Shown in pieces: positions 27,001-37,700 of a DNA stretch of 64,000 nucleotides. The position numbers and the translations under genes are program-made. Under the pieces are notes generated by a model. The model was not told where the DNA came from. It worked only from the letters and a program-made list of their open reading frames with translations, and searched no databases. The first letter of the stretch is position 1, and each line of letters opens with the position of its first letter. The DNA is from Callipepla californica brunnescens. Taxonomy: Eukaryota > Chordata > Aves > Galliformes > Odontophoridae. Location: positions 99,790,283 through 99,854,282 of the forward strand of contig JALIRH010000001.1 in assembly GCA_023055505.1 (NCBI GenBank). The letters are read 5' to 3'.

Positions 27001-28629
27001 ACTTTGTGAAGTAAAAATGTAATCTTTGTTATTTTTTCAAGGAAAAACAAATAAAATAAAGAGTAGAAGAGAAAGAGTGAAGGAACAATGTAATTATTTA
27101 TGGTGCAGCTTTGATCTCCTAGCCACTGAGACATTTTAGTTCCGGATTTTGGGAACATCTGTTCATATATGTAATATGTATATCTAAACTGTTATAAAAA
27201 ATGAATGGTAATTTTGGCTTTCAAAGCTATTGCTGCTTGTATCACTGAGTTTTCAATGTACAGTATCTTTTGAGTTTGCATCAGGCAATGGAAGTGGAGG
27301 AGAGAGAAGGAAAAAAAAGGCACAGCTTTAAGCATGGTGCAGTATCAAGGACAAAGCTCAGTGTAATTGTTAATAATGATTTTCTGTAATGCCAGACAGC
27401 AAAGTTAAGAACACTTTTGTAGGAAGAATTAAACACTGAAAAAAGTTTGACCAGTCACTAGAAATAAAAAATACACTGGAGAAAAATTTGCAAGAGGAGC
27501 TTTAAATGACTTCACAGACTGTAAACACTAGAGATATTTTATTTAAAACGAAGCACAGAAGGTTAGAAATTTGATGGACCCTTTAATCCAAGACTTTAGC
27601 ATTTGTGGCCTAATGTCAAATGCAAAGAAATGGATTACAATTATATTTACCTATCATCTGCTCATTGCAAATGCAAGGATCAGAGAGGGTTGTGGCTATA
27701 TGTATTTTTTCCCCCTTGTGGCTTCAAACATAGAGGAAATAACTCTCTCCTTAAACCTTAATGAGTCAAGGTGAATTCAAACCAGATGTTTTCTGGATTT
27801 ATTCCCACTTACAAATTGCAGCTACACTTGCTTCATAGAATGCCCTAGATACATCAGCTAGTGCTCTCTCTTTTAGGAGTCCACATTCATGGGTCAGGCT
27901 CCAAGATAAATGTTTATTTTTCTAACAGTTTTATAGTAGAGTTTGGTTAAAAGACTTGGCACAGTGTACTTCAGTTTAATTTTAAGCTTGACAGCAGTGC
28001 TGGCCTCAGTATGTGTATGTGTGTAATTTAGTTGCTGTGCTACTGAAAGTCTATGGAAGATTAATGAATGGCAAAGCTCTGTGGCAGTTGTGAAGAGATG
28101 CAGGATAGAGCAAACCAGTTACCATCTGTTCGAAATGTCTCTTACATCTCTTTTAAGGAAAACCATTATCAGCAGGAGATAAAGGCATACAATAGTTTTA
28201 ATATTCTACTGCTGTCGATGGAAAATTCTGTTTCTGTGCTTATACTGTTGGGAGAATAGGTGTCTCATACACATGTATATACTTACACATGTAAGTATGT
28301 AAGTATGTTTAACTCTCCATTTAGTGTGGTATTTACAAAAGAGAGAGAAAATGAAACAAAAAGCTAGAACAATAGACTCATCATACTTTCAGTTACTGAA
28401 AAACGCTTCCACAAAACTGCTCCAACTTCCCCTAAAAAAGGAAAGGTTTAATTCTATATATAATATAGTATGTATATTGCATATTAATTGAAAAAAAAAG
28501 CAGATCAATATATCTAAAATTTAAAACGAGGTGATTTTATATAATCTTACCTTGGGACATTCCCATTTTTCAGGTGGATTTACCACATTTAGTACAGACA
28601 AGACTTGATGTTAGGAGTAGAGACCAAAA
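24096..28629. other. AT-rich DNA without a recognisable gene
   Basis: No supported gene. The 87- and 106-codon frames that overlap on opposite strands near 25431-25888 have no recognisable motif. A perfect 22-bp palindrome lies at 26858-26879, and a run of 16 or so A lies near 25040. Confidence 0.55.
26858..26879. repeat. Perfect 22-bp palindrome
   Basis: The left half aatctccataa is followed immediately by its exact reverse complement ttatggagatt, with no spacer. Its role is unknown. Confidence 0.9.
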
Positions 28630-28700
28630 TCATATAATCATAGAATGAAAGAATGGTTTGGGTTCTAAGGTACCCTCAAGATCATCTAGTTTATCATTCA
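28630..28700 (-). mobile_element. Short CR1 3' tail fragment
   Basis: Reversed CR1 tail (ataatcatagaatgaaagaa) followed by the reversed terminal block with aagatcatctagtttatc. Only about 70 bp is recognisable. Confidence 0.75.
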
Positions 28701-28723
28701 TATCTACACATTAAAAAAAATGT

Positions 28724-28806
28724 GATAACTTATGTATATAATTTCTTAAACTGACAAAACATAACTGATCCAGGGAATACCACTACTGATCTTGCTGAGT
28801 AATGAG
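28724..28806 (+). repeat. Dispersed repeat, copy A
   Basis: The block taaactgacaaaacataact, then gatccagggaataccactac, recurs at 33197-33274 with about nine mismatches in the central 63 bases. The two copies are in the same orientation about 4.5 kb apart. The repeat family is not recognised. It may be a piece of an old transposon that starts next to the CR1 tail at 28630. Confidence 0.75.
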
Positions 28807-30799
28807 CTCTTTGCCTCTCTTTACAACAGGAAGGAAACATGCACTTTGGAAGATGATGGTTTGCCAGTCATCTTAGATAGATGTTAAGGAAACAAAACAA
28901 AGATTGAAAGCTTTTCCAGTGTCTTTGAGGTAGGTAATTCCTGAATCATGCAAATGAACTTTGAAGTACATATTAGGCGATCTTGTTGTAAAGAGATGGC
29001 ATAAACGTTTATTCTAGGATGGCGTTCTGCATATCACCACTGAATCAGAACTCTGTCTTAGGAAAGGATGAGCTGCCTTTGGAGTTGTATATTTCTCTTT
29101 ACTTACAACAGGAATCCCAAAGAAGAATCTTAGGTTTAAGCTATGTTTTTCACATAAACAGGAAACCAGACTAATTCCAATCATATTATATAAATTATCC
29201 TGACTTATCTCTGTTATTGTTCAGCTACCATTGTTTATTAAAAAACAACCTAACAAACAAACAAACAAGAAGTAAGGGTCTTTCCTTTAAACTTTAGATA
29301 ACTGAATTTTGTCTTGCAAGGATATCCATCATTTACCATACAGAGCACAGAGATAACAACATAACTCTTTTTTAAAGTTTATGCATTTTAAAATAAGATA
29401 TATACTGTATTAGTATTTGTTTTAACAATATGCTTCAGGAAAATCTTACATTATCTCAATCTACACATCAAATATTCAACATGATAAAATAAACTACCAT
29501 TATTTTTTGTAATTGGAAAAAAATCTTTATTTTCTGTGACTTAGAGTTTTTTGTTTCTTTCAATTTTTCACACAAAATGTACTATCACATTTGGGCAGAG
29601 AATTATATTTTTTTTAATTACAACCATACATATACAGCCAATTCTAATTATTCATTATTCCTGATGAATGGTAAAATATTCTTTTGGTATTAACTAGTCT
29701 ATTATTTTCTTTCCTTGAGAATGATTAGAGGTTACTAAGGAAAAGCATCTTTGAAGAAATTAGACTTTTATTTTGTTTTCCTTAAATCACATAATTCTTT
29801 TTATATTTTAATACATGTACAGTCTACTCTTTCTAAAAGACAAAATGCCACTTCCAAGAGAATATTTTCTTTTTATTAATCATATACATTCTTCCCTAGA
29901 AAACTTAGTGTGTAAAATCTTGTATGTCTGTAAGACCTAGTTCCTATGTTCTTTCCTGAAACCATATGATACATAGGACATTAAAAGCCAGCTTGAAGAC
30001 ATTAATCCCAGTTTGAGTCAGATGCATAGATGACATGAAATGAGATGAACTGCAGGTGCCAGACATGTGACTAAATACCCATTCGTGGACTAACTATAAA
30101 TTAGCCTGAATCATTTAATCTTCACGGGGACAGGAGCTATTTTTACTTAATATTTTAGTACAGAGACTTCTCGTTAAAATACTGTTTCATAAAATTTGAA
30201 GATCTAGCATGATGAAGGCTATTTGTTGTGAGACTGAGTCAGACAGAGCCTTACAGGTGACCTACCATACATTTTCTTCAAAGTACATGTAGGAAGTGGC
30301 AGAATTCCAGTTACATGAAATTACAATGCAAGAAGAAAGAAAATTGTTCTTTTAGTTAAATAAAATCTACTCTGCTTCATGGCAAAGACACATCTTTCCT
30401 TTTAGTCCTGCATTTCACTCATATAATTATCAGCGTCTCCTCATGTTACTTTGGGAACTTTGCTTTTTTATACTGCCATGGCTTCTTGTCAGGTATTTCC
30501 TGGGGTCTTCTCCTGTCTCTCATCCCTCTGTTAACTAGAGTCATTTCCTCCCTGTATATGATTAGCTCCTCAGAAGAAAAGAGAAACCTATTAGCAGAAG
30601 GTTCTGTTTCCATCCCATCTATGCAAAATACATTAGGATTTAGTTAATATAAAGACTTCTAATTTCAACTGCAAGAGTGGGCATAATACAACAAGATCCA
30701 AGTTGGTTGTTTCCAGAGCCAATTTAACTATTCTGACACTCAAAGTGCCAACCCCATAAGTGTATTCAAATTTTATATTCTCTATGCAATCACCACTGT
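28807..30799. other. AT-rich DNA without a recognisable gene
   Basis: No supported gene. Short (AAAC)n stretch near 29253-29270. Confidence 0.55.
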
Positions 30800-31998
30800 G
30801 CTGCTAGAAAACTATGATGCAGTTGTCACCAAAACCTGGTGGGATGATTCCCACAACTGGAGTGTGGCTATCAATGGCTACAAGCTGGTCAGATGTCAGA
30901 TGATAGACAGATGAGGAAAGAGGGAAAGGTGTGTTGCTATCTACATCAAGAAAGGAATAGACTGTGAAGAGCTGTCTCTGAAGAACAGTCATGAGCAAGT
31001 TGAAAGCCAGTGGGTTACAGAGGCTGAGGCAGCAAAGGGAGCCTTGTGATTGGCCTACTATAGGCCCCATATTCTTTAGTCGATATTCTTTAGTATCTTT
31101 GTCAACACTGATAGTGGAGTCAAGTGCACTCTCAGTAAGTTTGCTGATGGCACCAAGCTGTGGTGTGCAGTCGACATACCAGAGGGATGGGATACCATCC
31201 AGAGGGACATAGACAGTGTTAAGCAGTAGGTCCACGTGAACCTCACGAGGTTCAACTAATCCAAATGCAAGGTCTTGCATTGCACCAGGGTTGAGTCAAC
31301 CACAAGCTTATGGACAAAAGGATTGAGTGTGATCTTGACAAAGAAGATGTAGGTGTACTGGTGAATGGGAAGCAGGACATGAATCAGCAGTGTGCTCTTG
31401 CAGCCCAGAAAGACAATTTTATCCTGGGCTGAATCAGAAGAAATGTGGTCAGCAGGTTGAGTGAGGTCATCTTGCCCTTTTTTGTGCTGGTGAGGCCTCA
31501 CCTAGAGTACTGCATCCGGATGTGGAGTCTTCAGCACGTGAGGGACATAGACCTGCTGGAGTGTGTCCAAAGGAGAGCCACAAAAATCATCCACAGAATG
31601 GAGCTCTCCTACAAGGACAGGCTGAGACAGCTGGGGCTGTTCAGCCTGTAGAAGAGAAGGCTGTGAGGTGACCTGATAGCAGCTTTTAAATATCTAAAGG
31701 GGAGCTACGGAAAGAGGAGGACAGACTCTTTAGCAGGGTCTGTGGTGACAGAAAAAGGGGAAATGGTTTCAAGAGCAAAGAGAGTAAAATTAGGTATAAG
31801 GAAAAAATCTCTTACAGTGAGAGTGGTGAGGCACTGGAACAGGTTACCTAGCATTGTAGCTGATTCCCCATTCCTAGAGACTTTCAAGTCGAGGCTGGAT
31901 AAGACCCTGGGCAGTCTGATCTAGCTGTGGGGATTTGTCTAGATGGCCCTCAGAGATCCCTTCAAACTGTAAGGATTCTTTGATTCTATCATTCTATA
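30800..31998 (+). mobile_element. CR1 with remnants of ORF2 endonuclease and RT, internally deleted
   Basis: Plus-strand CR1 of about 1.2 kb. The left part (30800-31065) still encodes a piece of the apurinic-like endonuclease of ORF2: frames read TWWDDSHNWSVAINGYKLV, broken by a stop soon after. Then, at about 31066-31090, it jumps to the end of the reverse transcriptase region, with SKFADGTKLW and further stops. The 3' untranslated region follows, ending with gattctttgattctatcatt. The middle of ORF2, including the RT catalytic core, is missing. It is a pseudogene copy with several stops and frame breaks. The 158-codon frame on the opposite strand (30804-31280) is a shadow of this element. 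Confidence 0.93.
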
Positions 31999-34900
31999 AA
32001 TAAATGTTTTTGAAGCTGAATGACTGTAATCATTGAGGCTAAACCATATAAAATAATTTATACAAGCGACGTTTGACATCCTGTCCTACTTTGCAGGTTA
32101 CCAATCTGATAAAGGCTGTACTTGTACAGTGGTGCAATTAAGTTCTTTATCCTGGGTTTAATCAGAGCAGACTTGCTAACACATCAAATTTATGTCCATG
32201 TTTGATATGTTAACATAAACTAAGCCTATCTACACACAGTCAGTTATGGAGTCTAATCTGGGAGCTGGAATCTAACAGCAGAAATACAGCAAGAAACTGT
32301 TTCTTAAATTATTTTCAGTTCTAAAAGGCTTAGTGAGCAATTCTAGTTAAAACCAAATAAAAGGAAAAAAAGATTAACTGAAAAAGGGGAAAAAAAAGAC
32401 AGCAAAGCTCACAATGAAAAATTTAACATTGTCTTGAAATGGACTGGGAATTTCAACTCATTGAATGCAATGTTTTTGCAGGTAGTTGTTAGCAGCTTCC
32501 TTAACAACACTCAGCTGGGAGTCTTTCAACAACAAACCTGTTGCAGTCCCTGAAGCAGGAAGAGTAGATTTTGTTTATGAGCCTCAGTGTAATGTTATCA
32601 GTTTAACTGAAGTGTTACTCTTAGCTTTCAGAGAAGCTTCAAATTATACCATGTTGCATTTTGTTAGGCTAATGGTTCTGATGGTAAGCCTCAAAGTTTT
32701 AAGCGCCTACTAAAATGACTATGCGAACATGTCTTCAGAAGTGTTTCATCTTTTTGGAGACCTAGATCTTGGGGCTCTCATGTGGATAAAAAAAACATTA
32801 TTTTTTCTGCATCAGAAGACTAGAAGTGGATTTCATAGTAGTATCTAACATTTGTACAATCGTTATGAAATTCACATGTTGGATTCACGGAGGTTAAAGG
32901 ATACCTTCAATTTTTCATGTAACTGAACAGCCAGAAGGCAAGATAAGAGGAGAAAGAGAAGAAAAAGCAATAGGAAATTATGCATAGTTCAGAATTTAAC
33001 GTATTACTTTAATAATAATAATAAAAATAAGAGTTGCAAATTCTTGTCTTGTTAATTCTTCTTCATTTTTATTCAGCAAATAAGTAATATTCAATATATA
33101 TTTCAGAGAGGGGTGTTTTCTATACCTAGTCTATTCCAAGTTGAAATATGTATATGCTTACATAAACAAAGAATTTATAAAAAAAATATATGATAGCATA
33201 TGTGTATAATATGTTAAACTGGCAAAACATAACTGATCTAGGGAATACCACTACAAATCTTGTTGAATACTGAACAGTAATCAGTTCACACAATGTAGCT
33301 CTTCACTTTGAGACCCAGTAGTATGAATTTAGCAATGGTGAAACTTAATATCTCAAACTACTGCACTCAATTAGCCTACCATGAATGCTTAAATGAATTT
33401 GCCTAGCAAGCCTAGATAGCAGGAAAATTACAAATATAAACAGAGGATCTGACCCAGGATTTTCTCCCAGGCTTGTAGTGAAAGAGTACAGGAACAAGGA
33501 TACAACAGTCATTCTTTATTGGTTTTCTCTCCCAGCTTCCTTCAATGAAGGGCTTTGGGAATTCTCAGAGTTTGGCATGATATCTGTAATAGTCCCAGGT
33601 GAAGCATGAACTTGTCAAGTTCCTTTTTTTGTACTCAATTTAGAAATATGGTCTTTAGAACATCCTGTGGCATTGAGTTCCATAGTTTAATTACACATTT
33701 TATGAAATTGATTTATTTTGAGAAATTGTACTTATTTTCCCAAAAGGAAATCCTTTATAAAAGAGGAAATTTCAAAGGAAGGAGTAATATCTTTTATAAA
33801 ATCCATGACTTATCTAGAAAAAAAAGGCTTCTGTGTACATGAAGCCCAATCTTTTTGTTTGTTTGTTTATTTCTTGCCAAATACATTGTCTAGATTAATT
33901 ACCTCTTCCATAAACCTTACCCTGTGTTTCACTAACACCATTGATCATGTTGTGTCCCCTAGCAAGTGTTATCAAAAATACTTCATTTCTGGTCTTTGTG
34001 TTCTGGGAGTTGATCACACGAATAGAACTTTGGATCCCATCTTTGGAGAGTTCCATTTCATTTAATAATTTCCATTATTTTTTTTAAGTTGCCTTCATCA
34101 ACTGTCTTAAGCTATATGAAGTTCAATAATATATATATTTCCAGTAGCTTCTATCCTTAATAAAATCCATGTAATTTTCATTCTTTTGTGTAATTTCATA
34201 GATCTGGCTCATTTTTTTTGTCTTGCTTTTAGATCTTCATTGTCTCACAAAAAAACATTCACACTGTAACTTTATTGGCAAAAGCCACACACTGTTTAAT
34301 AAGTAACCTCACTCCAGAGCTACTCATTCATTTATAAGTAGGTTGAATTTAAACCTGATATTTAAAAAGGTATCAGTAGTGTAATCAAACTCATCATCTA
34401 AACATCATACATATAGTTCTTAATATAGTTCTCCATATTCTGTCCAGAAGATTTTGCTAATAAGGACACCTTAGTCAGTGACTGAATTTGAAAAGCATAG
34501 ATCAGAAAACCAACACCAGCACAGTTCAGCCACACAGTCCATTATCTACTAAAGGAAAGGATTTTTAATGAGATTTCTTTGACATTGCTGTTTTTCTATC
34601 ACAGCCAGGACTGCTAATATACCATTCAGAATGAAGCAGTGTTGCTGCCAGCACTCTTCTTTAAAGAATGTATTTTTTATTAAGTCTTGTTAAGTATTTC
34701 ACAGGTTTGCATTGTACACAAATCCTTAAAACAATTTAGTTTTTTCATATGAAATGAATTGGTTCAGATACTCAACACAGTTAATTCATTGAAATGAACA
34801 TGTGCTTTTTCTTCCAGCTGTTGATATTAATGGATATAGAGGTGAACAGGCTGCTCTAATCATCCTCTTTTCATGCTCTTTAGGGAAAAAAAAAAAAAAA

Positions 34901-35452
34901 TAGAGCTCTTAGGTTCAGAGTAGTGCAACATAGCACCTTACCTTCTTCAAGTTAAAATTCTCAGCCCAGACAATCAGGGTCTCTGGCACAGTTGAATGTA
35001 CCACATGGAGTGTTTTTTTTGTTTTTGTTTTTATACAAACTTAATTTCAGTTGTTGTGTAGGTGATTAGGGGTTGTGGCATGTCTAATTTATTTAGTTAT
35101 CTATGGAATTAAAGCCTTTCTATTGTTACTTGATAGCACCAAAATTGAACACAGAATATTGTGCTAGGCATGTAACAATGAGAACTCATGCAGAACTGTC
35201 TTGAGGAAAAGAAACAATGTATTGTGATAATTTCGCTCTGGATGTGATATAGATTTTATATTGAAGCCTGTTTTAACAATATTTATAAAACAACAACAGC
35301 AACAACAAAAAACGAAACAGCAAAAAAAAACTTTTAAAAAGGTGAGTACCATTTTCTCTCCAGAGTATTATAGAGATAGCATGCCTGACAGTTGAAGCCG
35401 TACAGGGTATTACTAAATTTTATTCTAATAGTCTATTTTACTAGAATCTGTG
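31999..35452. other. AT-rich DNA without a recognisable gene
   Basis: No supported gene. It contains an (AAT)n stretch near 33009-33024, the second copy of a dispersed repeat at 33197-33274, and a CAA-rich patch near 35289-35330. The 115-codon frame at 33718-34065 starts with a non-AUG codon and has no recognisable motif. Confidence 0.55.
33197..33274 (+). repeat. Dispersed repeat, copy B
   Basis: Second copy of the block at 28724-28806, same orientation (taaactggcaaaacataact, then gatctagggaataccactac). The divergence suggests an old repeat rather than a recent duplication. Confidence 0.75.
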
Positions 35453-35735
35453 GTTTTGAATATCTCCAGAGAAGGAGACTTTACAGACTCTCTGTTCCAG
35501 TGCTCTGTTACCCTCACTCTAAAATTCTTTCTCATGTCTAGATGTTACTTCCTGTTTTCTTGTTTGTGGCCACTGTCCTTTGTTCTGTTGCCACTGAAAG
35601 GAGCCTGGCCCTATCCACTTTACCCCCACCCCTTAGATAGACTCTCCAGAATTTGGCACTTGCTCTTGTTTAACTTTATGCAATTAGAAATTGCCCAGTT
35701 CACGAATTTGTGAAGATCTTTCTGCAAGGCCTCTA
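35453..35735 (-). mobile_element. CR1 fragment
   Basis: Reversed CR1: ttgaatatctccagagaagg, ttccagtgctctgttaccct, then the block with gtttgtggccactgtccttt. To about 35643 this is the 3' region. The last 90 bases (gcacttgctcttgtttaact to gcaaggcctct) look like the reversed end of the CR1 RT region, though more diverged. The 3' tail itself is missing. Confidence 0.8.
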
Positions 35736-37006
35736 GTAGAAAATGGTCCTTACCTCATATGCTTTCTAGAACTGTATTCTGTAACAGCAGTCTCCTAGAG
35801 TTTAAAATGTCAAGAAGGTAGGATAAACCTTGAAAATACAAACACAAGGCCACAAGGATACCTAATATCACAAAGGTATGAACATGGTTAACATATGATC
35901 ATTTAAGAATAACACTTCAAGAGCTAGATAGAACTGACTTTAAAGTACAACAAGAACAAAAGACTTCTGTAATGAAACCCTCATGGTGACACACAAAGGA
36001 GATAAAATAAATGTCTGGTACAGCTTCTACCAGCAAGAGAAAGAAACATAAGAAAAAAAAGATGAATTATTAAAGCATTGTTTCTTTCAGTTAAATAGAC
36101 TATGCCAGATCTGTACCACTACCCACTTGCAATAGGTCCTTCCTTCCCTTCAGCAGAAGGAATACTCCTTCTACAATTGATGTTTGTTACATTTGCTTAA
36201 CAAACATGTGTTATCAAGTACCAGTACACAAACATGTACAATTACCTTGTTGTATTTACAGGAAGCTTTTGTCTCTAAAGTGAATATTACATATTTCCCT
36301 TACAGAGAAAATAAATCCCTCTAACTAGATTGACAAATAGTGTTTAGGGATTTTAGATGCACTTTAGAAAGTTTGTAGTTTTCTGAAGTTCTCAGCTCCC
36401 ATAAGTACTTGACTGTAAGTACTTCATTATAAATTTTGCCATCGCTGAATTAGATTTTATGAAAGTAGTTTGAATAATGTCAATATTTAAGTAATTTTCC
36501 TCTTAGGTGGCCAGATTCCAGACAGATTTCCACTCTTAGAAGACTGATTTATTTTCCACTTTCTACTGGGAATAATCACGGAATTCCTTTCTTTTTCAGA
36601 CCACTCTTCAAGCAAGTAAGAGTAAGCAACAATACCCTTCCTCCACCTTTTCCAAGTAACCAGTAGTTAGGACATTTACTTGGAAAGATTGAATTCTTTG
36701 CTTCAGTGAGTTGTACTTTATGCATAGCAGAGCAAATCACACAAGCAGGAAAGAGAAATGCCTGTCCCAGAAATATTTATTGACCGTTTTTTATTGTGCT
36801 CACTTTGAACATGATCTTATATCCCATCCTACTGAGGAGAGACCTATGCCTAAATTACCATCTTGGGTAAGAAATTTGGGAATGACTTGTTTCTCATGGC
36901 TTTTTTTTTGAGGAAAAGAAAGATGTAAGTTTGTGAACAGTACTAAAATGTAATGATAAAGTTGAATATTCAGGTTTTCAGGATATATCTGATGAACAGA
37001 CATTTA
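35736..37006. other. AT-rich DNA left of the provirus, no recognisable gene
   Basis: Plain AT-rich DNA. Nothing in it resembles retroviral sequence, so the provirus boundary at 37012 is sharp. Confidence 0.6.
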
Positions 37007-37011
37007 GTCAT
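37007..37011 (+). repeat. Target-site duplication, left copy (gtcat)
   Basis: The five bases gtcat directly precede the TG of the left LTR, and the same five bases follow the CA of the right LTR at 44036-44040. A perfect 5-bp duplication is a direct mark of retroviral integrase and sets the limits of the insertion. Confidence 0.97.
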
Positions 37012-37586
37012 TGTCAACGGTTTACCGGGCTGGATCGGCCCGGTTCCGTGACGATTGGTGCGGGGGACCCACGGACCCACGCCCCAGGAAAGGGCAAGGA
37101 AAAAGGGAAAAGGGAAAAGGGAGATGGGCCTAGAAACAAAACAGCGGCAACGATCTGAGGAGGAAAGCTAATTTACTAAATAAGATATCAGAAAGTAAAA
37201 TAACACAATATAATACAATATAATTGGAATTGAGGCTAATGAATCAAATAAAATGAGCAAGAGAGAGTGTCCGATAAACCGAAGGCCTTACGCTAACGCT
37301 GAAGGCGATACGGCAGCGAGCACCCACTGCTGAGACGATCCCGAAGGAAAGAGAGTGTCCCGTGACCGCTGAGGGTTTTTTATCTGTTCCCTCTGAGCGG
37401 AAAACACGTAAAAATACAAAGCATCGCAAAGTCCTCTGGGGAATGTAGTGCTTCTTCTCTTCTGAGACAGGTATACCTGGAATTATCAATGATCTATGGA
37501 GCTGGAGTATTAGCTCTTTAACTCTTAATGCAATACATGATGTTATGATGTGGAATACCAGTACCAAAAATCATAAAACCATGACA
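37012..37586 (-). repeat. 3' LTR (left copy)
   Basis: 575 bp with TG and CA ends (tgtcaacgg on the plus strand at the left, ccatgaca at the right). It appears identical base for base to 43461-44035. In element orientation the U3 side is the right edge (37586). A TATA-like element, read as gataaaaaacc on the minus strand, lies at about 37374-37384. I see no canonical AATAAA on the minus strand; an AGTAAA variant lies downstream of the TATA-like element. Many CpG dinucleotides survive, as expected for a young copy. A 107-codon frame inside (37244-37567, minus) has no AUG and is not considered real. Confidence 0.97.
37025..37043 (-). other. Hairpin at the end of U5 (3' LTR copy)
   Basis: ccgggc (37025-37030) and gcccgg (37038-37043) form a 6-bp GC stem around a 7-base loop, 13 bases from the LTR edge. 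In the 5' LTR the same hairpin (43474-43492) sits just upstream of the primer binding site, where structured U5 elements help reverse transcription in other retroviruses. That role is inferred. Confidence 0.6.
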
Positions 37587-37617
37587 TTCCACCCCTTATT
37601 CCACATCGTTACATCAT
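37537..37617 (-). other. Inverted repeat enclosing the PPT and U3 edge
   Basis: The 21-mer at 37537-37557 (inside U3) and the 21-mer at 37597-37617 (outside the LTR) are reverse complements with 2 mismatches; one further base pair extends the stem. The loop of about 39 bases contains the polypurine tract and the U3 terminus. Because one arm lies outside the LTR, only the 3' end of the element has this structure. Confidence 0.75.
37587..37597 (-). other. Polypurine tract (plus-strand primer)
   Basis: On the minus strand the bases just before the U3 TG read aaggggtggaa, a purine run broken by one T, directly abutting the LTR. This is the expected position and composition for the PPT that primes second-strand DNA synthesis. 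The single pyrimidine is a little unusual but tolerated in some elements. Confidence 0.85.
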
Positions 37618-37700
37618 GCTTGATACATACAGAAGAACAATGATTAACATGCATTAGATATACACACACACAACATATATATACAAGTATATACATGGAA
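37598..37700 (-). other. Short pol-PPT spacer; no env
   Basis: About 100 bases separate the pol stop (TAA at 37701-37703) from the PPT. It contains a short (TG)n/(TA)n patch and no frame worth naming. There is no room for an env gene anywhere in the element. Confidence 0.85.

Noticed and set aside
30804..31280. 158-codon minus-strand frame
   Set aside because: It is antisense to a decayed CR1, which shows endonuclease and RT remnants on the plus strand.
37244..37567. 107-codon frame in the 3' LTR (same at 43693-44016)
   Set aside because: It begins with a TTG and contains no AUG. An LTR superantigen-like gene would need a start codon, so it is a chance frame.
37598..37700. Search for env between pol and the 3' LTR
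   Set aside because: Only about 100 bases are available, and no envelope-like frame exists elsewhere in the element.
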